From the NCBI GenBank assembly GCA_031835245.1, contig JAVKOQ010000377.1, forward strand, positions 1 through 47,310: a stretch of 47,310 bases of DNA, read 5' to 3'. Below, piece by piece: positions 21,487 through 32,737 of the stretch. Position 1 is the stretch's first letter. Each line of letters opens with the position of its first letter. A program made the position numbers and the translations under genes. Source of the stretch: Balamuthia mandrillaris (Eukaryota > Discosea > Longamoebia > Balamuthiidae). The notes beneath the pieces are model-generated. The model saw only the letters and a program-made list of their open reading frames with translations, made no database searches and had not been told where the DNA came from.

Positions 21487-24366
21487 TGGCGTACGCGTTG
21501 GCGGTGACAATGATAATATCGTTCAATCCATCATTGTTGAAATCGGCGATAGTGGGAGGGGCAATGGGGACGCCGCCCTCAATGATGGCCTCGGCAAGCT
21601 TATCTCCATCTGCCGATACTATGACCATTGAGTCTGCCACTGCCAAAATGCTAGCCTGTTGTTCACGCCAAAAAAAAAGATAATAAAAAAAAATAGCGAA
21701 AAAAAAAGATAAGATTCCATGGACTAAAAAGAGAAGAAAAGGAAGCGAGCGAGAGAAGGCAAGGGAAGAGCAACAAAAGAGAGACAAATCATGCCTGTTC
21801 TCCGAATGCGGTAGTATGAAAGACAGTAAGGGAAGGCACAACAGGAGCGGAAAACTCAGGACTCGTCTGCTTGATATACGTCGGGTCCCACCAACGACTT
21901 CCCCAAAGACGGCTTCTCTTTCTCCTGCGCGCCGCAGCATCTCCTCCTCCCTGTTGTCCCCATGTGACGGAGGTTTCCACCTGCCAATTTACTCTTCCTT
22001 TGTTATCCAAGCTAGTCATCTTTCCGGAGCTTACCAAGAAGACAATGTCCTTGTCGCTGTGTAATGGGTCTCGCATCAAGGAACGAGGGCTCTGGAGAGC
22101 GACAGGATTGGTGGCCTCCATGCCCTTGGCCTCTCTCGCCGCCCTGCGTTGTGCCTTTCTGGAGGTTTTGGGGGCAGCGAAGAGATCACCAAAGAAGCCG
22201 TCATTGGTTTGGCAGATGGAGGTATTGAAGAGGGTTTCCATGGGAGGTATCCCGCTTGTAGCGAAGGCGTAACAGGTGCCCGAATCTTCACCGTCGCCAA
22301 AATTGACAGCTTTTATGGTGTCTGTTTGGGAACGGGTTTGTTAAGTTTAAAATTAATATTAGAAAGGGGTAAAGCCTAGAGAATGGAAGGAAGAATATAC
22401 CAATAACACCGTCACCGTTGATATCGAGATGCAGGCCTATTTTTTTTTTTTAATTTTTTTGATTTTTTGTTTTGGAAGTCAGAAATCAGATTACAACAAC
22501 AAAGCAACTAAAAATGAGTAAATGGGGTGCACCTTCTCCGAGAGTGAGTTCACAAAGAGGTTTGCCAGTGTAAAGATGAACCACCTCCAACCCCGACTTC
22601 AAGTGCGCAACGACGACGTTGGGTTTTTTGATAAAGTCAGTGGCCGTGTGTGGTGCATACCCACCAAATGGCAACCCAGCAATGTGTAAGTGGTGGTCAG
22701 AAGGAATACCCAATGCTTTTTAAAATAGAGATCAACGAATGATCAAGAAGCAATGAGAAAGAGGTCGAAAGAGAATGAGAGAATGAAATGGAGCGTTAAA
22801 AGATGCCCAACCTTCACCCTTCCACTCAGAAGAAGCAGCAGCACCGGAGCGACCGGCGTGATGTTGTCGTTCAAAGTGATCCAGAGCAAAGCTGGCCTCC
22901 TCCTTGCGATAAACGGCGTGAGGAAGGTTTTGGAGAACGGACTGCTTGAACTCTTTCCAATCTAGTTCTCCGAGATGCTTTGTGTGTCCAATTACGTGCA
23001 ATTTGTAGCTGTGTTCTGGCAATAAAGTTTTCTGTTTGTAAACGAGTTGCCAGTCATAAAGAATAAGTGATATATTAAGTATATCATTTAAAAACGGATC
23101 AAACCTCCTCGTCTTGGTGATCTTGGCTTTTGAAAAAGTCGCCAGCCTCGTGCTTCCAACGAAGTGCCCCAGTGCGCCCATCGAAAGCATAGTATGAAAA
23201 GTGTTCTTCATCTTCATCCCCCTCTTCCTCATCCATATCCCTCAATTCATGGCTTTTGAGAATCCATGTTACGTTCAGAATGTGGAACAAAGAAGAAGAG
23301 AAGAAGAGGATGGAGAAACAAAAGCACAGAGAGAGAGAGAGAGAGTGAAAATAAAACCTCAAGCGGGCCACATCAGGCCGCCGTTCCAGCCTTCCTCCAA
23401 CCACAACGACTCCCTTATCACCAACCCTAACCGGAAAGGGCGCCACGGTGATGGCCACCTCGCTGTGGTATAGCTCCGAGGATAAGTCATCCCTCACGTT
23501 GCTCTCCCAAATGAGGCGCAGGTTGGAGTCAAAGAGCATGACGCCCCACCCGTTAGTCACCACCACAATGGACTGCTTACGAACCAGACCCTCCTTGAAC
23601 GGCTCGAGGTAGCCCGTGGCCATCGCCACCGCTCTGCTGCCTGAAGAAATGCCTCCTGCCGTCACCAACGTTGCTTCAGCCTTTTGTCGTATTGTTTGAG
23701 TTATTGAAGCAGAGAAAGAGTCCAGAGAGGACAGCAAAGAGAAAGGAACGAAAGAAGAGAAAGACAGCAAAGAAGAAAGTGGTGAGAAACAAAATTTTAA
23801 AAAGAAAGTAAAGAGAGAAATGATACAAGAGCATGAAAAAAAGAGGACAGCAAGAGAGAGAGAGAGAGAGAAACTGGCAAGCAAAAAAGAAAGCAAAGGA
23901 GAGGAGAGGAGACCTTGATAGGAAGTTCTTGCAGCATGTTGTTCTCAACGAGGGGGGTGTTGGTAGCCGCTCCTTCCAAAATACGGATGCGGTAGTCAGG
24001 CGTCACATACACAATCTCTGCAAGCAAAAGAGTCAAAACTTAACGAAAACAAATAGTTGCTTTTTGTTTGTTTAAAGTGATATACCATTGGCGCCATCTC
24101 CATCAATGTCGGCTACGATAGGAACAGGTCTGTGGAAAAGTAAAGAAAACAGTTCTTTCGATGAGCAACAAAACCAGCACACAAAAAATAAAGTTTTGTA
24201 GCACGTACAGTGTTTCGTGAGGGGCAGGAAAGTGTCCATTTGCAAAGTGGCTGGTGTCTATGGGTTGTATCCATGTCGGCCGAAGCGTAAAATAGCTCTG
24301 CTGCTGAAAGGAGAGCAGAATGGCCACCGCAGAGAGGAACAGAATGCCCAGGTCTCTGTTCTTCAT
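21182..24366 (-). CDS. FG-GAP repeat transmembrane protein, NERD1 (At3g51050)-like
   Basis: Eleven exons: 24366-24209, 24129-24086, 24017-23914, 23680-23358, 23252-23105, 23031-22812, 22715-22533, 22436-22401, 22321-21795, 21655-21495, 21371-21182; 697 residues. It begins MKNRDLGILFLSAVAILLSF (signal anchor), nearly identical in plan to the plant protein. FG-GAP/calcium-loop motifs are IVADIDGDGANEIVYVT, LHLDINGDGVIG and IADFNNDGLNDIIIVT. The middle has GGISSGSRAVAMATGYLEPF, SIVVVTNGWGVMLFDSNLRL and KGVVVVGGRLERRPD. A single membrane helix (LFPSLVGILLFIMLLLGLF) lies near the C-terminus. From memory, the Arabidopsis relative is about the same length and interacts genetically with the exocyst; no search was run. 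A beta-propeller-like lumenal domain is inferred. The intron 21794-21656 appears to use a GC donor. The start lies 161 bp from the divergent sulfotransferase start. Confidence 0.85.
21444..21482. repeat. (GA)n microsatellite in FG-GAP gene intron (CT on sense strand)
   Basis: About 19 GA units in the last intron (21494-21372) of a minus-strand gene, so the transcript carries CT. Confidence 0.95.
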
Positions 24367-24527
24367 CTTTCCTTCCTGTTAGTTGTTGTTTCTAGTCGCT
24401 TCGCAATCCAACCTAATATAAATCGGCCGATAAGGAGTTCAACTAATAGGGAGGGTTACCGCGTCGTTTCGACCAACAAACCAACTGCAGCAATATCCAT
24501 CCTTGTGTTTATGAGGAGGGGAGGGAC

Positions 24528-25448
24528 ATGATGATGGGGAGGCCCATCGGTTTTTGGAGTTTGTCCTTTTGTCTGGGGTTTGCCCTGTGCCTGTTGGTTG
24601 GCACCTTGCTGTTCCCGTGTGACCCACCCACCCCTTTGCGATGTGGGGGACAAAGGCAACGGGCGAGTAACCTGGCAAGCCCTACGCCGGTGGTATCCTG
24701 CCCACCTACCAACAGCATGACAGACATCACTCGGCCTTCGCGAGAGCTTCCGCAAGGTGCAAGCACACATTCTTGTCCTTCTGCCTGTGCTTCCACCGTC
24801 AAAGAGCTCGGAGACCACTTCGACCGCGTTCGTGGCTTCCCGTCCCAACCTTTTGCAACGAGCTCCGGCTCCACACCCAAGGTCTTCGGGGTGGGGCTCC
24901 CCAGAACAGGGACCACCTCCTTGAACGAAGCGTTGAACGAGCTCGGCATCCGTTCCACCCAGTATCCAGCCGCCACGGTGGAAGACCTTTTGTTGATGCC
25001 CACCTCTGGGAACGTGAAGGGCTTCAGCGTGGACATTGTGCGACGGTGGGACAACTTCCCCGCCGTCACCGACGCTCCCGTGCCCTACTTCTTCGAGGAG
25101 CTGCTGCTCATGTACCCCAACGCCAAATTCGTCCTCACCGTTCGCAATGCCACCCAATGGTGGCCCTCCTTGAAGACCCACCTGGAGCGCAACCCCGCCC
25201 CCTCGGCCTTAGCACTGGCCACCCTGAGCACCATCCTTGGGTCAGAACGCCCCAACGAGTACTTTGCCATCAAGAGCTACCTGCAGCACAACAAGTTGGT
25301 GCAGGCAATCGTTCCTCCGGAGCAGCTGCTGGTGATGGACCTTGCCGAGGGGAGTTGTTACAGCAAGCTATGCAAGTTCCTGGGTATAGAGAAGGGGCGA
25401 TGCCCTCCGGACGACCAGTTCCCCAGAAGCCAAGGTCACAGGATGTGA
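24528..25448 (+). CDS. Sulfotransferase-family protein, type II membrane topology
   Basis: Single open exon of 306 residues. N-terminal residues 8-29 form a hydrophobic anchor (GFWSLSFCLGFALCLLVGTL), followed by a Pro/Ser-rich stem. The catalytic region starts near residue 117: KVFGVGLPRTGTTSLNEALN is the 5'-phosphosulfate-binding loop of PAPS-dependent sulfotransferases, and AKFVLTVRNATQWWPS is the second, 3'-phosphate-binding region. The size and the GLPRTGTTS form suggest the Sulfotransfer_4 type seen in protists, fungi and some animals. A Golgi membrane location is inferred from the anchor. It has no intron and is visibly richer in G+C than its neighbours, so late acquisition or retro-copying is possible. 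The acceptor substrate is unknown. Three ATGs in a row (24528, 24531, 24534) could serve as start. Confidence 0.82.
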   Translation: MMMGRPIGFWSLSFCLGFALCLLVGTLLFPCDPPTPLRCGGQRQRASNLASPTPVVSCPPTNSMTDITRPSRELPQGASTHSCPSACASTVKELGDHFDRVRGFPSQPFATSSGSTPKVFGVGLPRTGTTSLNEALNELGIRSTQYPAATVEDLLLMPTSGNVKGFSVDIVRRWDNFPAVTDAPVPYFFEELLLMYPNAKFVLTVRNATQWWPSLKTHLERNPAPSALALATLSTILGSERPNEYFAIKSYLQHNKLVQAIVPPEQLLVMDLAEGSCYSKLCKFLGIEKGRCPPDDQFPRSQGHRM

Positions 25449-25562
25449 AGGCCGTGAAAGCACTGCCAACCCAAAGCACATAAACACTGCAAAAGAAAAG
25501 ACACAAGTCGTGGAAGTGTTACACGTCGAAGCTATAAACTTGAAAAGGAAAAAACTAAGACA

Positions 25563-25749
25563 TTAGAATAGAAGGCCAAGACTGAAAGACAGGACGGCAA
25601 CGAGGATGAAGAGAAGGATGACTAGGCGCGGAGGCATTTGAGTTAGAGCGGTAAATCGACCAATTCGCTTCGTGCTTGTGATGGTTGTCGGGGCAGTCTT
25701 TCCTGTTGAAGGCTGTCCTCCTGTTGTTCGCTGACGCAATCCTATTCCT

Positions 25750-25788
<39 letters not shown>

Positions 25789-27108
25789 GGGTAAGCAAAA
25801 GAAGAGAAAGAGAAAGAGAAAGATCTTGAAGAAGAAAGACAAACAAAAAATGACGAAAGAGAAGATAGAGAAACTGATAGAGAGACGAACCCTGATCCTC
25901 CAATTTTTCGATTCTGTTCAAAAGGCTGCGTACTTGCGTTTGGAGGCCATCGCGCTCCTTCTGGCAGTCCCGCAGCTGTAGGGCGAGTTTCTTGTGCTGG
26001 AGCTGGCATGTGGGGTTGGTGCACCTGGATTGCAGTTCCGCTGTTTGTGGTTTTTCCTCTGGTATTATTGTTGAGGATTCCATGCTTGGTGAGGTTGATG
26101 CTTTGTTGCCCGTTGTTGGCTGCATTGGTTTTGATGGTTTAAGAGAAGAATAAAGAAAAAGCAAGCACAAGAATGAACAAAATTGTGAGATAACAGAAGA
26201 GAGGGAGAGAGGGAGAGAGGGAGAGAGGGAGAGAGAGAATTTACTGTGGTGGTAGTTGTGGAAGAATAGGAAGCAGAGGAGGAAGGTAGTTTCCTCACAG
26301 TGGTTGAAGAGAAATGACATTTCAGCTTTTGTTTCATAACCTCTGCCGGTGAAGCCCTTTTGAACTTTTTAAACAACAAAACAAAAGTTAAGACTGATCT
26401 CATGAAAGAAGAGACAACACGTGAAACGAAAATACAGAGCACAGAGAGAAGAAAAGAGAGACACACCCACTCAGAAAGGGAGACTTCCTCGGGTGAGGAG
26501 CCAACCTCGGGCTTCAACACAATGCTCTCCACTAAGAACTTGTCTTTGCAGCGTAAACTCTTTGGAGGATCTTTGTGAAAACTGTAGTGAACTGATTTTT
26601 TTTAACATCCAGAGAGAAGGAAAGATGTGAGCAGGAAAAAAAAAAGTCATAACGAGTGATTTCATTGATTTGATTTGATTTGAGTGCCGAGAAAAGAGAA
26701 ACGGACGTTTCCATGGAAAAAAAGGAATGGAGTGTCTACCTTGAAGTTCAACAGCCTCACCAGGAGAGACCATGCCCATGCTCGGCCGAACACAGTAGCG
26801 GTTAGGCCGCGTGGTCTTCACTTTGTAGGCTATGTACTTGTCTGTGCTGGTGTTGCGTAGCGTCAAGATGTTGGTGATGATCCTGTTCAATGGTGCTGTT
26901 TTGTTTTTTTTTTTCATCATAAAGTTAGTTAATGATTAGAACAACAAGGGGGAAAGGAAGAAAGCAGGAACGCACGAGGAAAGTGAAGCATGGTTGGGTT
27001 GATCTGTAGGTATGGATTGTCGTTCAAACCCTCTAATTCCTCTTCTGTGATGAGACGGCTCTCGCCCAGCGTCATAGAGTCAAGTGATGGTGAGAGAGGG
27101 TCTGTCAT
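25563..27108 (-). CDS. VAP (VAMP-associated protein, MSP domain), ER contact-site protein
   Basis: Six exons: 27108-26976, 26895-26740, 26570-26485, 26364-26245, 26119-25891, 25747-25563; 302 residues. The MSP domain occupies about residues 30-145: NPYLQINPTMLHF, ITNILTLRNTSTDKYIAYKV, KTTRPNRYCVRPSMGMVSPG (the basic face that binds FFAT peptides), and CKDKFLVESIVLKPE. It is followed by a Ser/Thr-rich linker, a coiled coil (about 210-245, RDCQKERDGLQTQVRSLLNR) and a C-terminal tail anchor LVILLFILVAVLSFSLGLLF ending at the stop. The domain order is exactly that of VAP-A/B and Scs2. Family role: an ER receptor for lipid-transfer proteins at membrane contact sites. An extra CxxC-like NPTCQLQHKK segment precedes the coiled coil. 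The assignment is firm. Confidence 0.92.
25755..25785. repeat. (GA)n microsatellite in VAP intron (CT on sense strand)
   Basis: About 15 GA units immediately upstream, in transcript order, of the acceptor at 25748. It forms the polypyrimidine tract of that intron. Confidence 0.95.
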
Positions 27109-27916
27109 TTTTTTTTTTTGTTTTCCTTAGAAGATGAGAAGATGGTTCGTCCCTTTGTGTGGTGGTGGTGGGTGAATCAATCTCTCTGGCGCGGCCAGCA
27201 GCAGCAGCGCTTCTCTTTTCGAATAGAATAACCTACCCCCTCTCCCATCAACCTAATAGAAATAACTACGAGTAACCATTATTCATGACGACCTGGGAAT
27301 TTCTTCTTTGTAGCGGAAGGGGTCTGCCTGTGTGTTGTCCTTTCTACGAGCCACCACCCCAGAGCTAAAAAATCAGCAAAGAGGCTCTTCTTTCCGCAAG
27401 GCGTAGCCGCATTTTGGGGATAAGATGAAGGGGGGGGGGGGGCCCCCCCCCCGCAAAGACAGTGACTCAAAAAATGTTATTGTTTCGTTCGTTCTGCTAT
27501 TAATGTGAACTCTAGTGCTCTCTTCTCGTTTTGTGGGAGGAAAAGGTTTTGGTGGAAAAAAAAAGTTCCGCAGCCTCCTGAAAGAAACCAAAAGGCTGCT
27601 TCCGCGATGTTCGCCCTTACCTCTTCTCTCCGTTGGAATGAATAAATAAATAATGCAGCAAGCTCCCCTCTCACTAGCGGCTGTCATATCTGCCTTGACC
27701 TTGTTTCGCGTGAAAAGCACCAAGTCAGTTGATGAGAGAGTAGAAGAGCAAGCAAAGTATGGTTGTGTTGGTTACCTGGTGAAGAGGGAATGTGCCTTGT
27801 TGTATGAAAAATCTGTTGGAATGCGCAAGACAAGTCCTTGCTTTATGACGTTTTGCTGACCAGCTGTCACCACGACCGTCGCCACCACCACGAACCACTA
27901 CCAACGACATACTAAA
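27109..27916. other. Intergenic: VAP promoter side and SKP1-like 3' flank
   Basis: No gene recognised. Short open frames (about 115 residues on minus at 27373-27723; about 68 on plus at 27653-27859) match nothing I know and lack splice or codon support. The region contains the G/C palindrome at 27430 and an AATAAATAAATAA run at 27641-27653. Confidence 0.6.
27430..27452. repeat. G13-C10 homopolymer palindrome
   Basis: Thirteen G are followed directly by ten C, a loopless palindrome. It could be a real hairpin-forming site or an assembly or sequencing artefact. Confidence 0.85.
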
Positions 27917-30186
27917 CTAGCTGCGTAGACTGTCAATCAAGGCCAGTGATAATGTTGTGGGGAGAGATATCCGCGACCGGTTTAGTGTCTATGCGAAAGA
28001 GAGAAAAGATTAATAAAAGAAAAAATAAAGGAGGGGAGAGTAGCGTACTGTCTGGTTGATCTGTTCTAATCGCACTCTAAACTCTTCCACTTCTTTGTCT
28101 TGCTGTGCCTTGAGTTCCGGGTCCATATCATCCAAATCTTCTTCTCCGGTCCAAATGTCCTCTTCCAGCGCAACGGGCGTAGAGCACTCGCCGGAGGAGC
28201 GCCCGTCTCCGTTACCGTCTGCATCGCCCTCGCCATTAAGATGGTCTCTAGTACGGCTGAGCTTCTGTATGGATTTGCTGCTGGTGGAATGTTGCGGGTT
28301 GAATCCTAAGATCTGAAGCAATTCTTGGTTATCCAAGCCTCCTTCCTCGTCCTCCTCTTCAGAAATGCTGCTGTCGCTGTCAGTGTCTTCCCACTGTAGT
28401 TGCTGTTGTTGTTCGCTTGTTAACGAACCTTTTGGAGATGCTTGTTGCTCGATTTTTTTACAAGAGTGATGAGGAGAAGAATGAGGAGATGTTGTCTGTA
28501 CAGAGTCAGTTGTGTGTTGCAAGGAATGATTATCGTCGTCCGTTCGCACTCGCGAAGCAACGAACGATGAATCTTGGTCCAATCCGCTTTGCCGAGGCAG
28601 AACGGCACTGCTAGATAGCATACGTCGAGTGGAGGTGCCGTTGTGAGCTTCCTCCTCTTTCTCGTGGTCTCGATCCCGCGAACTCCGCAAACTGCCAGGA
28701 TGTGATTTGGTGGTACCGCCGTTCTGTGTTTGTTGTCCCTTTTGTTCTTGACCTAATTTCTTTTGCTTCTTTCTTCGCTGTCGCGCCCGTTTGCCTGCCT
28801 TGCCTGCAGGCTTTTTGTTCCGTCCGGACTTGCTGTCGTTATTGATGAACGACACGAGTTCATCAACAGACCTTGTGTCTTCATAAACATTCAGCACTAG
28901 GAAAAAATAAACAAGCGAAGAGGTCAAAGCGAAAAGTAAAAAAGAAACTTACCAACGGGTTCTTTTTCTGGAGCGTTGCTTTTTGGCTTTTCTCTTCGTT
29001 TTGGGTTACACAGTTTATTCCGCAGCTTATCTCGAATTGTTGGTGGAGGCGCTAATGTTATAAAAAGTAAATAAGTAGTGATAAAAACAAATACAAATAG
29101 TCGGACACTCACCATCATCTTCAGGGCTGAAGTCGTAGAGAATGTTGAACGTCCTCCTGATTTCAGCTGGACTCTTTCCCTTCAGCAACTGTGCAATAGC
29201 TTGGCAGGTAAGATCCACCAAAGGCTTGATTTCGAGATGATATGCAGCCTAACAGAGTAGTTCCACCACATAATTAGTTGGGTGTAACTCAAAACAAAGA
29301 AAATGGCCAAAGCAGAGAGTTGACAACTATGAGAAGATAAAAAAAGGAGAAAACTGAAAAGAAACGACGAGAAGAATACGATTAACGAGAACGAGCATAG
29401 TTCATAATACTTACAGAAGCAAGCTCGCAAAGAGTGCCAGGGTCAAGTCGGACGAATCTATCATCCCAAGTCTTGAGGTCGATGTGAATGGTATCAGGCA
29501 CCGTGTGGACGTAGCAATATTCCATCACCTTAGCCAGAGCACGACCCGTTATGTTGTCCAAATGCAACACCGAGGCATCAGGACCCAAATTTTCTGTATC
29601 AAAGAAAGTAAGTAGGGAGTAAAGATAACAACAAATTGAGGTTTGTATCCAAACAAGAAAGAGCAGGCAAAATACCTAATCGCTTGCGAATAGCTACAGA
29701 CATTCGCGTAGCAATGGACTTTTCTATCTCGAGGACCTCCTCGTCGGAACACTCCACAGTGATAGTTTCAGCAGTGGGCGAAGTGTAGACCAACCGTCGA
29801 AAAACAGGAGCAGGCTGCGACTGTGAGGAGTATCCTTCCTCGTCCACCTCTTCTCCTTCTTCCGCCAAAAAGCCTCCTTCTTGTGGTTGTTCGCTCACTC
29901 CTTGTGCTTCCTCCTCTGTCGTTGTTGTGGTTGTGGTTATATTCGGTTTAGTTTGCCTTGCTTTGTGTTGTTGATGGCCCCTAGTCTCCAACTCTTCCTC
30001 CACCTCTTCGTCGTCCCCTTCTTCCTTGTCGTCAGAGGCCGGGTCCTGTGCCTCATGCTGGACACCGTTGGCAGCATTTGTGTTGCCTCCTCTTCGGGCG
30101 CCCTCCACAACACATTTGGAGAAAAGTTCCCTTGTTGCTGTTGTTGCTGAACCCCCAACCTCCTCAGCAGCGGATGCTGCTTCCAT
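27917..30186 (-). CDS. SKP1-like (BTB/POZ) protein with long charged C-terminal extension
   Basis: Six exons: 30186-29676, 29593-29415, 29248-29113, 29051-28953, 28896-28049, 27988-27917; 614 residues, against about 160 for SKP1. After a disordered acidic N-terminus, the SKP1 fold is seen from about residue 135: ITVECSDEEVLEIEKSIATR, LDNITGRALAKVMEYCYVH, and the F-box-binding end AAYHLEIKPLVDLTCQAIAQ then LKGKSPAEIRRTFNI. The tail includes DTRSVDELVSFIN followed by a Lys/Arg-rich stretch, then long acidic and Ser-rich regions. Plant ASK20/21-type SKP1-like proteins also carry an extended tail with a similar SVDDLLSFIN-plus-basic motif, as I recall; FAM193 proteins have a related end motif. 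Role: probable adaptor of a cullin-RING (SCF) ubiquitin ligase, though the extension may give it another task. A canonical short SKP1 presumably exists elsewhere. The start is the first ATG in the frame; a 5' exon is not excluded. Confidence 0.8.
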
Positions 30187-30345
30187 TCCCAATCGGCTGG
30201 TTGGTTTTGGTTTCAAAAATAATTGAAGAAAAAGGCGGTGACACGATCAGCAACAAAGACAAAGTGCTCGGTTGGAAAAAAAATAATAATGTTGAAAATA
30301 ATAATTTCAAATACAAAAAAATAAAAAAAATAAAAAATAAAAAAT

Positions 30346-30376
<31 letters not shown>

Positions 30377-30802
30377 TACTTTTGATGGCGAACCTTCTTA
30401 GCGTAGAGCAATGATGACCCGTCGTTGTGACCAACGACAAGAAACAAAATTTAAAAAATAAAAAACAAAAAAAATGTGAAGCAAACAATCAAAAAGGAGG
30501 GATTGGCTTGGTTGCTCCGCGGAGATTAACGCAGGAAAATTTTAATCTTTGGGGGAAAACCGTGAAAGCCACTCTTGCGGGTTTGTTGCAGATCTTGCAA
30601 TTAAAATCGCAGAAGAGGCAAAACGCTAAGGTTTTTTTTTAAAACAAAGATGAAGGTAGATGTGATTCCCAAAACGTCGTTTTTGTTGGATGGATGTTGC
30701 TTTCTGCTTTTCTTTTTTCTTCGCTTTTTTTTTATTTGAGAAGAAATTTAGAATTCTAAGGAGCATTAAAATTTTTAATTTAATGATCAACACCGTGTCG
30801 TC
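30187..30802. other. Intergenic: divergent promoter region of SKP1-like and COQ2 genes
   Basis: AT-rich, with no coding sequence recognised. It contains an ATAAAAA tandem array (about 30317-30378) and several poly(A) and poly(T) runs. Confidence 0.7.
30311..30378. repeat. (ATAAAAA)n A-rich tandem repeat
   Basis: Roughly nine imperfect 7-bp units in the divergent intergenic region. Confidence 0.9.
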
Positions 30803-32690
30803 ATGAAAATTTATGAAATCCGATTGGCCGTTTCTCTTCGATCATCGGAACCGTGCTTGTTTGGCGGGAAAGAAGGCTGGGCCCGAGTGAGAGAGAGAGA
30901 GAGAGCACCCCTCGCTGTGTCTTGCAGGTTAAGCTTGCAGCGGAGCGGTGGCTTGACTCTTCTCGGGAAAGCTCATGTATCCGCGTCTTTCTCGGGGCAC
31001 GCCCTGCGTAAGGGTTTCTCCTCATTGCCGTTGCGCGCAAGAACAGCGGCACTGTCTCCTCCTTCTCCTCTGTTCCTGCAACGCTTCTCCTTAAGCGGAG
31101 CTTCCAACCACACGCGCAGACGTCTTTTGTTTTCCGCTTCTTCTTCCTCCTCTGCGCTCCTTCCGTCCTCGCTTCCTTCCTCAACTAACGACAAGGATGA
31201 AAAGCGCAAACAAAAGCGCTTCCCTTTCTTTCCCCTACGCTCCATCTACGCTTCTTCTTCTCCTCCTTCGTCTTGGATAGAAAAGTACGTGCCCACTAAA
31301 GCTCAACCCTACTTCAACCTGGTGCGGTTGGACAAGCCGATCGGCACATGGCTGCTGCTGTGGCCGGGTTGGTGGGGAATAGCTATGGCCACTCCAAGCC
31401 TTGCCCTACAGATGCCCTTGCTGCTGACCTTTGCCGTTGGCTCGTTGGTGCTGCGCGGCGCTGGCTGCACCATCAACGACCTCGCTGATCGTAATATTGA
31501 CTCCAAGGCAAACCTGGCCTTTCTTCTCATTCGTTCCTTTCTCTAGCTTGATCTCTCTCTCTCTCTCTCTCTCTCTCCTACTCTCTTGCTTGCTTTTTCT
31601 CATCCTCTCTCCCCTCTTCCTCTCTTTCTCTCCCTTTCTCTCTCTCTCTTCCTTTCTCTCTCATCCTCTTTCTCTCCCTTCCTCTCCCTTCCTCTCCCCC
31701 TTATCTCTGCTCTCTCTCTCTCTCTCTCCCCTTACTCTCTTGCTTACTTTTTCTCATCCTCTCTCCACTTTTCTTTCTTCCTCCCGTTCTCTTTTTTCTC
31801 TCCATTATTCCCTTCTCTTCTTTCTTTTCTCGTTAAAAAAATACTAGGTGGCACGCACAAAAACACGTCCGCTGGCATCTGGAGCCATCACAGAAAAGCA
31901 GGCGGTTGCCTTCCTTGCAGGACAACTCTCCGTAGGGCTTGCCATTTTACTCACCCTTAACAACACCTGGTTCATATTATCTCTTTCTGTTTTCTTTCTT
32001 TTTGAAATGGTTTCGTTTCTTGTCTCACTGGCGCCACCAACTACAACACCAAACGAATGCGGAATTGTTGCAGCATTGCGTTAGGAACGGCCTCTCTGCT
32101 GTTGGTGGGAACATATCCCCTTATGAAGAGGGTGACATACTGGCCGCAAGCTTTCCTTGGTCTGACCTTCAACTATGGCGTTCTGATGGGATGGGCTGCT
32201 GTTACCGGGAGCCTTTACTTGCCCGCCGTTCTTCCTCTCTACGCTGCTGGCATTTGCTGGACTCTTGTCTACGACACCATTTATGCTCATCAGGTTCGCA
32301 TTCTTGTTCTTCTTCTCCGCTTTCATCGCCTCCACTTTCTCTTTCCCTTTCGTTTTCTGATCTCCAATGAACCCTAAAAATAAAAAGGATAGAGAAGATG
32401 ACTTGTTGGTGGGAGTAAAGTCCACGGCGCTGCTCTTTGGCACAGACACAAAGCGGTGGCTATCCTTGTTTAGCGGCGGGACGGTGGCAGGGCTAGTAGC
32501 GGCAGGCATGGCCTCCGGCATGGCGTGGCCTTACTACCTCGGCACAGGGCTAGGCGCTGCTCATCTGGCTTGGCAGCTCAACACCCTAGACATCAACAAT
32601 GGGAAGGACTGCATGGCCAAGTTTGTTGCCAACAAGTGGTTTGGAGCTATCATCTTTGCTGGCATCGAACTCTCCCATCTTCTCAGTTGA
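30803..32690 (+). CDS. COQ2: COQ2, 4-hydroxybenzoate polyprenyltransferase (mitochondrial)
   Basis: Four exons: 30803-31507, 31848-31969, 32074-32293, 32388-32690; 449 residues. UbiA-family signatures: [19 protein letters not shown], the first Asp motif [20 protein letters not shown] (NDxxDxxxD), [54 protein letters not shown], and the second Asp motif [13 protein letters not shown]. These bind the Mg-diphosphate of the polyprenyl donor. About eight membrane helices are expected. It attaches the isoprenoid tail to 4-hydroxybenzoate in ubiquinone synthesis at the inner mitochondrial membrane. The first about 140 residues are rich in Arg, Ser and Leu and look like an import sequence, though unusually long; a start at a later Met (Met58 by my frame is absent, so the next choice is unclear) cannot be excluded. 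The first intron begins GCAAAC, a GC donor. The stop is 47 bp from the stop of the convergent FHA gene. Confidence 0.9.
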
Positions 32691-32737
32691 TCTTCTTTCT
32701 TTTGTTTTGTTGCATGGTATTAGTGAATAACAGCGGA

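Noticed and set aside
27279-27859. Short frames upstream of VAP
   Set aside because: No family resemblance, no splice support, and one crosses the G/C palindrome.
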